Source: Bacillota bacterium
GTDB taxonomy: Bacteria; Eremiobacterota; SpSt-956; JAKJGF01
Length of the DNA: 6,782 nucleotides
Assembly: GCA_029555925.1 (NCBI GenBank)
Contig: JAKPQU010000075.1
Location: 1-6,782, forward strand
Direction of reading: 5' to 3'
A program made the translations under genes and the position numbers. Numbering within the stretch: the first letter of the stretch is position 1; every line of letters starts with the position of its first letter. Shown in pieces: positions 1-5,872 of the stretch. Below the pieces are notes generated by a model that searched no databases, had not been told where the DNA came from, and saw only the letters and a list, made by a program, of their open reading frames with translations.

Positions 1-22
1 GACCGCTCCGGTCATGTCTGTT

Positions 23-66
23 AGTGAGTAGTGAATAAAATTGGCAATTTCTATTCACTATTCACT
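23..66. repeat. Inverted heptad element A, downstream of the response regulator gene
   Basis: Two 7-bp-type units (GTGAGTA, GTGAATA) at 24-37 face two inverted units (TATTCAC twice) at 52-65. Bases 23-37 pair with 52-66 over 15 positions with one G-T wobble. After a bulged C at 51, bases 38-42 pair with 46-50 around a GGC loop, giving a stem of about 20 pairs. The element starts 11 nt after the response regulator stop codon. On the minus strand it shows TGA and TAG codons in all three frames. It could act as a transcription-ending or mRNA-stabilising hairpin, but no T-run follows on the minus strand, so a classical terminator is not supported. At the window edge, 1-13 holds a further 5-bp inverted repeat (GACCG-CTC-CGGTC). 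Confidence 0.8.
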
Positions 67-77
67 TCTGAAATACG

Positions 78-461
78 TTAATACACCCCCGGTTGATTGC
101 TACCGGACGCTGACTGATAGCCGTTTTTTATCATATGTATAATTTCTTTTCTCGTAAACGGTTTCTTTATAAGAGGCACGTCTATATCCAGTTCTCTTTT
201 TATATCATATTCATTGACATTGCCGCTTACGAATATGAATTTTATGTCGGGATAAGATTTCATTATTTCTCTATAAAGCTCATAACCGTTCATTTCAGGC
301 ATTACAACATCTGCAAGAATACAGTCGGGTCTGTCGGAAACTGCAATTTTCAATGCTTCAATGGGGCTTAACGTTGTTATAACATTAAAATTTTCTATGG
401 CTAAAAATTCCTGTATCACATCCAGGATTAAAAAATCATCATCTACTACCAGGATTTTCAA
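78..461 (-). CDS. Single-domain response regulator (CheY-like receiver)
   Basis: This is a 127-residue receiver domain with no output domain, so it probably acts by protein-protein contact in the cytoplasm, as CheY/Spo0F-type proteins do. The N-terminal strand KILVVDDD supplies the acidic pocket (Asp8/Asp9 for Mg2+). The phospho-acceptor is Asp51 in LADVVMPEMNG, the switch Ser is Ser79 in FVSG, and the conserved Lys is Lys100 in IKKPF. All catalytic residues are present. A TTG start at 461 is chosen because AAAGGAGG lies 7 nt upstream and the protein then begins exactly at the receiver strand. An ATG at 497 in the same frame would add 12 residues encoded partly by the heptad repeat and by the ribosome binding site itself. 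The gene follows the Ser/Thr kinase by 55 nt and is last in the row. No histidine kinase is in the window, so the phosphate donor is unknown. A hydrophilic tail of about 15 residues ends the protein. Confidence 0.93.
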   Translation of the reverse strand: MKILVVDDDFLILDVIQEFLAIENFNVITTLSPIEALKIAVSDRPDCILADVVMPEMNGYELYREIMKSYPDIKFIFVSGNVNEYDIKRELDIDVPLIKKPFTRKEIIHMIKNGYQSASGSNQPGVY

Positions 462-468
462 ATCTAAT

Positions 469-476
469 CCTCCTTT
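469..476 (-). promoter_or_regulatory. Ribosome binding site deciding the response regulator start
   Basis: AAAGGAGG on the minus strand is followed by a 7-nt spacer and TTG at 461. The same 7-nt spacing occurs before the beta-helix gene and the TPR gene. It lies inside the longer reading frame that begins at ATG 497, which argues against that upstream start. Confidence 0.85.
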
Positions 477-480
477 ATTA

Positions 481-520
481 CAGTGACCAGTGACCATTAT
501 TACAGATCACTATTTTTCAC
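481..520. repeat. Heptad element B between kinase and response regulator genes
   Basis: Two perfect tandem units CAGTGAC (481-494) are followed by an inverted, more degenerate half (GATCACT at 505-511 and TTTTCAC at 514-520). AGTGA at 489-493 can pair with TCACT at 507-511, and GTGA at 483-486 with TCAC at 517-520. The element fills nearly the whole spacer and includes the kinase stop codon TGA (519-517). On the minus strand TGA 519, TAG 512 and TAA 502 fall in three different frames. The stem is weak compared with elements A and D, so a structural role is less certain than the repeat itself. Confidence 0.7.
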
Positions 521-1506
521 TTCATTCTAAATATTATCACAATAATAGCAGTAAGAACAGATAAAATAAGTAATAAAGACAACAATCCTTTCCCTGAAAT
601 CACATTAAAAAGCAACGGCCGTGGCGGAGGAGACATAGGTGCAGGTTCTTCATTAAAGGTCGAAACAACTGTTTTATAATCAAAAGCTATATCTTTACCG
701 TCTCTTATAGAAGACAGATCATGAAGTATATCCTCCGGTTTCTGATATCTTTGAGACGGGTCAAGTTCCAGGGCTTTCTTTAAAATTCCTTCCATATTTT
801 TAGAAATAGCAGGGTTTAAATGCCTTACAGGCTCAAACTGAAATGGTGCAATAGAAGGATCATGTTTTGTTAACATCTGATACATAGTTGCTCCAAGAGC
901 ATATATATCTGACCTGATGTCCGATTTACCTTTGTACTGTTCCGGAGGCGCATAACCTATAGAACCAATTCTCACTGTATCACCTGTTTTTGATGGGTCT
1001 GATTCCCTGGCAATGGTAAAATCAATAAAATAAATTACACCTTCAGGCGTTAACATAATATTTGCCGGTTTAATATCTCTTATAAGTACCTGGTGTGGCT
1101 TCATATGAGAAAGATATACAAGAACTTCTGCCATCTGTATTGCCAGTTCGATTACCTGTTGTTCGGAAAATTCTATTTCTTTGTTCTCGAGAATCATTTT
1201 CAGATTTTCTCCGGACACATATTCTACAACAAGGAAATGTCTGTCTTTTTCCTGAAAATAATCATAACCTTTCGGTAATCCTTTATGATCCATCCTGTGT
1301 AACAGTTCATATTCCTTCTTAAAAAGGATTATATTCTGTTCCTGAATTTCCTGATCTTTAGATTTATGAATAAGTTCTTTTACAACCACTTCTTCCTGTC
1401 GTTCCGTATCAAAGGCAAGATAAACATAGCACTGCCCGCCTTTACCGAGAAGTTTTATTATATTATATCTGTTTTTAAGTGTTAATCCTAAAAGGGAAGA
1501 ATTCAT
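517..1506 (-). CDS. Tail-anchored Hanks-type Ser/Thr protein kinase
   Basis: This 329-residue protein has an N-terminal kinase domain (about 12-275), a proline-rich linker (about 288-297) and one C-terminal membrane helix (about 306-326) ending only three residues before the C-terminus, so the kinase faces the cytoplasm and has no extracellular sensor. Visible motifs are the glycine loop LGKGG (20-24), ATP-binding Lys43 in VVVKEL, helix-C Glu65, the catalytic loop IRDIKPAN with Asp144 and Asn149, metal-binding Asp162, the APPE motif (186-189), Asp200 and Arg253. Two residues are unusual: the HRD histidine is Ile142, and the DFG glycine is Thr164 (DFT). The catalytic Asp, Lys, Asn and metal Asp remain, so activity is plausible. 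PknB-like kinases phosphorylate Ser/Thr of partner proteins; the substrate here is unknown, and the adjacent TPR protein and receiver are candidates by context only. The start at 1506 puts the domain in its usual place. ATG 1539 would add 11 residues encoded by repeat DNA. Neither start has a convincing ribosome binding site. Confidence 0.93.
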   Translation of the reverse strand: MNSSLLGLTLKNRYNIIKLLGKGGQCYVYLAFDTERQEEVVVKELIHKSKDQEIQEQNIILFKKEYELLHRMDHKGLPKGYDYFQEKDRHFLVVEYVSGENLKMILENKEIEFSEQQVIELAIQMAEVLVYLSHMKPHQVLIRDIKPANIMLTPEGVIYFIDFTIARESDPSKTGDTVRIGSIGYAPPEQYKGKSDIRSDIYALGATMYQMLTKHDPSIAPFQFEPVRHLNPAISKNMEGILKKALELDPSQRYQKPEDILHDLSSIRDGKDIAFDYKTVVSTFNEEPAPMSPPPRPLLFNVISGKGLLSLLLILSVLTAIIVIIFRMK

Positions 1507-1516
1507 TTCAGTTAAC

Positions 1517-1563
1517 AGTGACCGGTAAGCGGTGGCCATATGGCCGGCAATTCACCGGTTCAC
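1517..1563. repeat. Palindromic heptad element C between beta-helix and kinase genes
   Basis: Units AGTGACC (1517-1523), GGTAAGC (1524-1530) and GGTGGCC (1531-1537) face an inverted half containing ACCGG and TTCAC (1554-1563). The centre GGCCATATGGCC (1534-1545) is a perfect 12-bp palindrome. CCGGT at 1522-1526 pairs with ACCGG at 1554-1558, and GTGA at 1518-1521 pairs with TCAC at 1560-1563. The alternative kinase ATG at 1539 lies exactly in the palindrome centre. On the minus strand, TGA codons at 1562 and 1554 together with the beta-helix gene stop at 1588 cover all three frames. Confidence 0.75.
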
Positions 1564-1566
1564 GAT

Positions 1567-1590
1567 TTCAATATCAGATTCAATATCAGA
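1567..1590. repeat. Perfect 12-bp tandem duplication at the end of the beta-helix gene
   Basis: The 12-mer TTCAATATCAGA occurs twice without mismatch at 1567-1578 and 1579-1590. The second copy contains the stop codon (TGA on the minus strand, 1588-1586) and part of the last codons of the beta-helix gene. The first copy is non-coding. This looks like a recent slippage or short duplication event and differs from the 7-bp repeats beside it. Confidence 0.85.
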
Positions 1591-2287
1591 AACGAAACTC
1601 TGACGTTTCAACATTCTGTTTCACTTTTATTATAGTTTTGCCTGTATACACACCTCTCACAGAGGCAGTGGCATAGACAATACAATCAGGGCCAAGTATT
1701 GTACCGGGATTTAACACAGAATTACAACCGGTCTGACACCTGTCACCGAGAATGGCTCCGAATTTTCTCAGTCCTGTCTGAAAATTCCTGCCATTATATT
1801 TTATGACTATACCTGTACTTGTATTTTTAAGGTTAGACAGTTTTGTACCTGCTCCTAAATTTACATCTGTACCGAGTATGGAATCTCCTACATAATTAAA
1901 ATGAGGAGCCTTTGCACCTGGCAGGAATAATGCTCTTATTACCTCTGTAGCATGTCCCACGACACAGTTGTCACATATAAGAGCATAACCTCTTATATAG
2001 GCACCATGTCTTATATGACAGTTTCTGCCTATAATTGAAGGTCCTTTCACAAGAGCCCCTCTTTCAACAACAGTTCCTTCACCTATATATACATTTTCCT
2101 CTACGAAAGCTCCTTCTTCTACGGTTCCTTCTATGGCATGCCTTACATTATTCTCTACATATCCTTTGATTCTCTTCAATACATCCCATACATACTGGAC
2201 ATCATCATATCCGTCAAGTTTTTCACAAAAAATATCTTTCCATAAAAATGTATCAATATTTGAAAACAAGCTATCTTGCGTAAGCAA
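1586..2287 (-). CDS. Stand-alone left-handed beta-helix (hexapeptide) protein, GlmU C-terminal-like
   Basis: This 233-residue protein has a short helical N-terminus (about 1-45) followed by hexapeptide-type beta-helix turns (about 50-215). The segment KAPHFNYVGD (126-135) and VNLGAGTKLSN (142-152) matches the region of the GlmU acetyltransferase domain that contains the catalytic histidine and tyrosine, here His129 and Tyr132. There is no N-terminal nucleotidyltransferase domain, so it cannot be a full bifunctional GlmU. Short proteins of this type are often labelled UDP-N-acetylglucosamine pyrophosphorylase-related. It may be a sugar acyl- or acetyltransferase, or a regulatory partner, and the substrate is not readable from the sequence. 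The start is TTG 2287, because GAGGAGG lies 7 nt upstream. It follows the TPR gene by 80 nt and precedes the kinase by 79 nt. A role in cell-envelope sugar metabolism is inference from the family. Confidence 0.88.
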   Translation of the reverse strand: MLTQDSLFSNIDTFLWKDIFCEKLDGYDDVQYVWDVLKRIKGYVENNVRHAIEGTVEEGAFVEENVYIGEGTVVERGALVKGPSIIGRNCHIRHGAYIRGYALICDNCVVGHATEVIRALFLPGAKAPHFNYVGDSILGTDVNLGAGTKLSNLKNTSTGIVIKYNGRNFQTGLRKFGAILGDRCQTGCNSVLNPGTILGPDCIVYATASVRGVYTGKTIIKVKQNVETSEFRF

Positions 2288-2294
2288 TCTTCAA

Positions 2295-2301
2295 CCTCCT
2301 C
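2295..2301 (-). promoter_or_regulatory. Ribosome binding site of the beta-helix gene
   Basis: GAGGAGG on the minus strand is followed by a 7-nt spacer and TTG 2287. It supports a TTG start; no ATG lies in frame nearby. It sits directly after the hairpin of heptad element D, with only three bases between the last repeat base and the site. Confidence 0.88.
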
Positions 2302-2303
2302 AA

Positions 2304-2341
2304 CAGTGACGGGTAACCTGTGTCATAAGACAGTTACCCGT
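2304..2341. repeat. Inverted heptad hairpin D upstream of the beta-helix gene
   Basis: Units CAGTGAC and GGGTAAC are followed by an inverted copy (CAGTTACCCGT). ACGGGTAA (2309-2316) pairs with TTACCCGT (2334-2341), C2317 or C2318 is bulged, and CTGT (2318-2321) pairs with ACAG (2330-2333) around an 8-nt loop. On the plus strand the stem is followed by TTTTTCTCTT (2341-2350) and resembles a factor-independent terminator for transcripts coming antisense out of the beta-helix gene. On the minus strand the T-run would lie on the wrong side, so it should not stop the TPR-to-beta-helix transcript. As mRNA it would lie just before the ribosome binding site and could affect translation. Confidence 0.8.
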
Positions 2342-2347
2342 TTTTCT

Positions 2348-2368
2348 CTTCATCCTTCACACTTCACT
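2348..2368. repeat. Three heptad units behind the TPR gene stop
   Basis: CTTCATC, CTTCACA and CTTCACT follow one another in register (minus strand AGTGAAG, TGTGAAG, GATGAAG). The array abuts the TPR gene stop TGA (2370-2368). On the minus strand TGA codons start at 2366, 2359 and 2352, one in each frame. The units share the TGA core of the other heptads but have a different flank, so they are related by layout rather than by exact sequence. Confidence 0.7.
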
Positions 2369-5300
2369 CAATTATTTTTTTCCATTTCAGTTATAATATC
2401 AGACATATGTCTTCTTATTAACGTCTCATTTTCTTTCAAATTAATCAAATAATGAAGAAGAGGCAATATCTTATCTTTTGTATTTTTCAGTTTACCTGCA
2501 GGTATTTTTTCTTCATCAAGAATATCGAAAGAATTTTTCTTTAACTGGCCCCACATGTGAAATTTTTCATCGAGGAAAATCGGGGCATGTGCTCCCCATA
2601 TATCTATTATTTTTTTCTTTATTTCTTTTGCCATATCCTGATATTTCTCTTTTTCACTCTGATTGCCTATAAGGGAAAAGAAATTTGTCAGTTCCAGACA
2701 TACCCAGTAGGAATAACCCAGAGAAGACGGTATAGAAGGACTGCAAAAGAGAGCCTGCTGCAGATATATCAAAGCATCTTCTTCTCTTTTCATAGCCTGC
2801 TGTCCCATAAGTATGAAACATCTGATTCTTTCCCATATTAAATCAGGCATTCTACTCTTAAGTAACATCCATGCCTCTTCCAGAAATGTTGAAGCCTTCT
2901 CTTCCTCTCCCAGTTCACAGGACAGACCTGAAAGGGCATGGAGAACTCTCACAGTATATTGAGGGAAATCGGCTTTTCTGAAATATTTAAGAGCTTCTTT
3001 GAGGGCATCAAGACTTTCCCATAGAAAAACACCCTGTTCCCTTAATACTGCAGCCCAGTTAAAAATTATCTGGCCGTAAAGAAGAGGCTCATGTTCTCCG
3101 TCTACAAGTGAAAGAGCTTCAAGCAGATGGTCTGTCCTTTTTCCCTTTTCCAGTATGGCAAGTTTATTCAGGCATTTGGCAACACCTGAATTGTCGGACA
3201 GATTACGGAATATCTTCATGGCATTATGGTAATTTGCTATTGCCCTTGGTATATTCTCCTGATATTCTCTGATTATGGCCTTTTGATAATAAATCCTTGC
3301 AAGTCTGAAATATTTTTTCTCTATCTGCTCTATATCTTCCGCTTCAATCAATACTGACAGAGCTTCAGAAAAATGACCTCTTAATGAAAGGATAACTGAA
3401 AGATTAAATAATGCAACAGCTCTCTGAGCAAAAGGAGAATTTATACTTGCATCATTTATAAAATCCCTGAAATATTCATCTACCGTGCGTAACTGCCATC
3501 TGCTTTCAGTACTCATCTCCATAGTTTCATAAAGAATACCGAGTCTGAAAAGAGTAATTTTTTCTTCTTTTTCTAAAGGAAGAGAGAGAATACTCAGGAG
3601 TGCTTCCAGGATAGAATCTGTCGCTTCATAGGTATTTCTTCTATATAATTTCATAAGGGCATTATAATGACCGGCAAAAAAATCCACAAAAAACTCCTTA
3701 GGTATCTTCTCACTGTAAATAATTTTATGCCTCTCAACAGGCCCTGACAGTTCATCACACGGTAATCTGTCAAATATATTTTTTTCCTCTCCCATAATGT
3801 CATCAAAATTTCTTTCCTGAACTCTGTTATAAAAAATCTGGATCTGATAATACAATCTGGATTCTAAAAGGACATTTTTCATAAAAATCAAAGGATTACT
3901 CGAACAGACAATTTTATCTGCTTTGCTTCCTGCCCTGTCCAGATAATCCATAGATTTTACAAAATCTTTCCCGGCAAGATATAAACGTCCCAATAGTAAC
4001 AGATCGATAAATTCTTCATTTAATTTGAGAGTTTCATCAATTTTAAGGGCTTTTTGTGCATATTCTATACTTTTCCGAAGGTCTCCTCTGTTAAACTCTG
4101 CCCATGCCAGAGCTCGACAGATCCTGCCTTCAAGGAGCCTGTTATTAATATGGGTGCATAAAGAGATGGCATTTAAAAATAATTCATATGATTTTTCATA
4201 ATCATCTCTGATAAAATGAGCCATTCCTACTTCATAATAAATAAGAGCCTGATCTGCCTTGCTGGCAAATTTCTTTACAAAACGTATAATTTCCTGAATG
4301 TAATAATTATAGTTTACCTCATGATCACCTGGGGGAAGCTCTCTCAGACTTTCCAGGAGCTGGTTTATTACAATCGGATTGTAAATTTTCTTTTTAATTT
4401 GCAGCAGTTCAATTGAATAGGCAAGTCCCGTCCTGTACATTTCTTTTGCATAATAGATCGAAGAAATCTGTGTAAAAGCAATACTCAGGTGAGAATGAGT
4501 TACTGTGAAATGTTTTCTTGGAAAATCTTTCAGTGAATTCATATTAATTTTCTGTATAAAAGAAGGTATGCCGGAGGTAAAACAGACAATTCCCTTATCG
4601 GCACAATCTATATCTCTGTACTTCTGAGAAAGTATATCAAACAGATATTCGTCATCAGCAAGTTCTACTTCTTCAGGTTTAACTTTTAAATTCCTTGCAA
4701 AAAAACTCTGTATCGGCTCGGAACTATCTTCTTCCTGAAGCTGCCTTATTTGAAAAAGCAATGAAAGCATACCTTTTTTACTGGCAAGCTTCTGAAGTAA
4801 TTTCAGGGAAATATTAAAGTAATCAAGGGCTTTTTCTTTAAGGCCAAGGTTTAACAATATCTTTCCCGAATAAAAATGTACTTCGGAACAGGCCTGAAAT
4901 TTTTCTCTTTCCTTCCACAGTGACACTGCTTCTATAAAATATTTAAGTCCCTTATCAGGTTCATTGAAGTATTGATATATAGTACCGAGATGAAATTTTG
5001 CATAGGCAACGGGAGAACTGACTTTATCCCTGTCCTGTTCGCAGAGTTTAACTACTTCCAGAAAATTCTTCAGTGCTTCTTCATAATTCTTCAGGTTTAT
5101 ATTTATGTATCCCATCCAGTTCAATATCTGAACCTGAGATTTGCTATCTCCAAGATTTCTATAAATTGAAAGAGATTGCTCAAAATAATCAAGTGCTTCC
5201 TTTGATCTGTTTCTATGATATTCAATCTCTCCTATAGCGCTTAAATTAAGAGCGCAGAGGTCTTTTTTATCCAGTATATGGCTCAAATCAATAGCTTTTT

Positions 5301-5718
5301 TATGGTATTCTATAGCTTCTTCATATTTCTTCTGAGATTTATAAAGATAGGCAATCAAATTATATAGCTCACAGAGCTTATCATCCATTTTTTCTTTTTC
5401 ATATATTTTTCCTGTTTCAAACAGCAGCTCCCTGGCCTGTGAAAAATCCGATTGAAGCTGTACAAGTTGAGATTTCAAAAGTAAAGATGATGTTTTAATA
5501 CGATTATCATCCAGAGAGGAAGATGCGATGATGGCAAGATCTGCTAACTCTATAGAAAGAGGGACTTCTCCTTCATCAAGCAATATCTTTGCATGTAAAA
5601 TAATAAGTTCTATAAACTGCGGATTTAAATGTTTACTATGTTTTTTAATATATACAAGACGGGATAAATAATCGGAATAAGAAGAAAATTCGCGAAACAT
5701 TTCTTCTGCTTCAAACAT
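2368..5718 (-). CDS. Large TPR-repeat protein, possible signalling scaffold
   Basis: This 1116-residue, mostly helical protein has no signal peptide or membrane segment. Tetratricopeptide-type helix pairs at roughly 35-40-residue spacing are clear at about 75-325 (for example LYKSQKKYEEAIEYHKKAI near 125-143 and NLKNYEEALKNF near 208-219), about 490-600, and about 770-1030. The block between about 330 and 480 has no recognisable repeat. The repeats resemble the TPR part of multi-domain bacterial kinase-ATPase-TPR regulators. The tail (about 1080-1116) resembles the helical linker that often leads into a GAF domain there, but the protein ends at that point. TPR arrays bind proteins, and the partner is unknown. 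ATG 5718 is chosen because GGGGAAGG lies 7 nt upstream. ATG 5784 would add 22 residues, mostly translated heptad repeat (TRYALRVTRY). No enzyme motif is seen. It is probably cotranscribed with the three genes behind it. Confidence 0.9.
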   Translation of the reverse strand: MFEAEEMFREFSSYSDYLSRLVYIKKHSKHLNPQFIELIILHAKILLDEGEVPLSIELADLAIIASSSLDDNRIKTSSLLLKSQLVQLQSDFSQARELLFETGKIYEKEKMDDKLCELYNLIAYLYKSQKKYEEAIEYHKKAIDLSHILDKKDLCALNLSAIGEIEYHRNRSKEALDYFEQSLSIYRNLGDSKSQVQILNWMGYININLKNYEEALKNFLEVVKLCEQDRDKVSSPVAYAKFHLGTIYQYFNEPDKGLKYFIEAVSLWKEREKFQACSEVHFYSGKILLNLGLKEKALDYFNISLKLLQKLASKKGMLSLLFQIRQLQEEDSSEPIQSFFARNLKVKPEEVELADDEYLFDILSQKYRDIDCADKGIVCFTSGIPSFIQKINMNSLKDFPRKHFTVTHSHLSIAFTQISSIYYAKEMYRTGLAYSIELLQIKKKIYNPIVINQLLESLRELPPGDHEVNYNYYIQEIIRFVKKFASKADQALIYYEVGMAHFIRDDYEKSYELFLNAISLCTHINNRLLEGRICRALAWAEFNRGDLRKSIEYAQKALKIDETLKLNEEFIDLLLLGRLYLAGKDFVKSMDYLDRAGSKADKIVCSSNPLIFMKNVLLESRLYYQIQIFYNRVQERNFDDIMGEEKNIFDRLPCDELSGPVERHKIIYSEKIPKEFFVDFFAGHYNALMKLYRRNTYEATDSILEALLSILSLPLEKEEKITLFRLGILYETMEMSTESRWQLRTVDEYFRDFINDASINSPFAQRAVALFNLSVILSLRGHFSEALSVLIEAEDIEQIEKKYFRLARIYYQKAIIREYQENIPRAIANYHNAMKIFRNLSDNSGVAKCLNKLAILEKGKRTDHLLEALSLVDGEHEPLLYGQIIFNWAAVLREQGVFLWESLDALKEALKYFRKADFPQYTVRVLHALSGLSCELGEEEKASTFLEEAWMLLKSRMPDLIWERIRCFILMGQQAMKREEDALIYLQQALFCSPSIPSSLGYSYWVCLELTNFFSLIGNQSEKEKYQDMAKEIKKKIIDIWGAHAPIFLDEKFHMWGQLKKNSFDILDEEKIPAGKLKNTKDKILPLLHYLINLKENETLIRRHMSDIITEMEKNN

Positions 5719-5725
5719 ATAAATG

Positions 5726-5733
5726 CCTTCCCC
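5726..5733 (-). promoter_or_regulatory. Ribosome binding site deciding the TPR gene start
   Basis: GGGGAAGG on the minus strand is followed by a 7-nt spacer and ATG 5718. The upstream in-frame ATG 5784 has only a weak GGA a few bases before it. The site lies immediately after the heptad array, which makes the array part of the untranslated leader. Confidence 0.75.
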
Positions 5734-5742
5734 ATCAGAATC

Positions 5743-5774
5743 GTAACGCGTAACGCGTAACGCGTAACGCGTAA
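5743..5774. repeat. Heptad array E: four perfect GTAACGC units before the TPR gene
   Basis: GTAACGC is repeated exactly four times (5743-5770) and followed by a partial fifth unit GTAA. The overlaps create four ACGCGT sites. TAA codons on the plus strand start at 5744, 5751 and 5758, covering all three frames. The minus strand has none, so the reading frame of the TPR gene stays open through the array and yields the peptide TRYALRVTRY. Perfect tandem identity suggests recent expansion, and copy number may vary between strains. Confidence 0.92.
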
Positions 5775-5820
5775 AATCACTCATTTTTCCATTGATTAAT
5801 ATACAATAACTACCTGTAAA

Positions 5821-5849
5821 AGTTTAACATAAATCAGAAGATTTTGCAA
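5821..5849 (-). promoter_or_regulatory. Possible sigma-70-type promoter for the TPR gene
   Basis: Minus-strand TTGCAA (5849-5844) and TAAACT (5826-5821) are separated by 17 nt. Each matches the consensus at four of six positions. Transcription would start near 5814, giving a leader of about 95 nt that contains heptad array E. In AT-rich DNA such matches arise easily, so this is a candidate only. Confidence 0.4.
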
Positions 5850-5872
5850 TATTTCAGAGATTATCAGATTTT

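Noticed and set aside
23..66. Factor-independent terminator for the response regulator gene
   Set aside because: A strong stem exists, but no T-run follows on the minus strand, so it is listed as a repeat hairpin only.
2654..2836. Minus-strand 60-residue frame overlapping the TPR gene
   Set aside because: It lies in another frame inside a continuous TPR coding region with clear repeat character; no independent signal supports it.
4216..5169. Plus-strand open frames of 65-66 residues within the TPR gene, and similar ones in the kinase and trmB
   Set aside because: They are antisense to clearly coding genes, have no homology-like motifs and no ribosome binding sites, and are composition shadows of AT-rich coding sequence.
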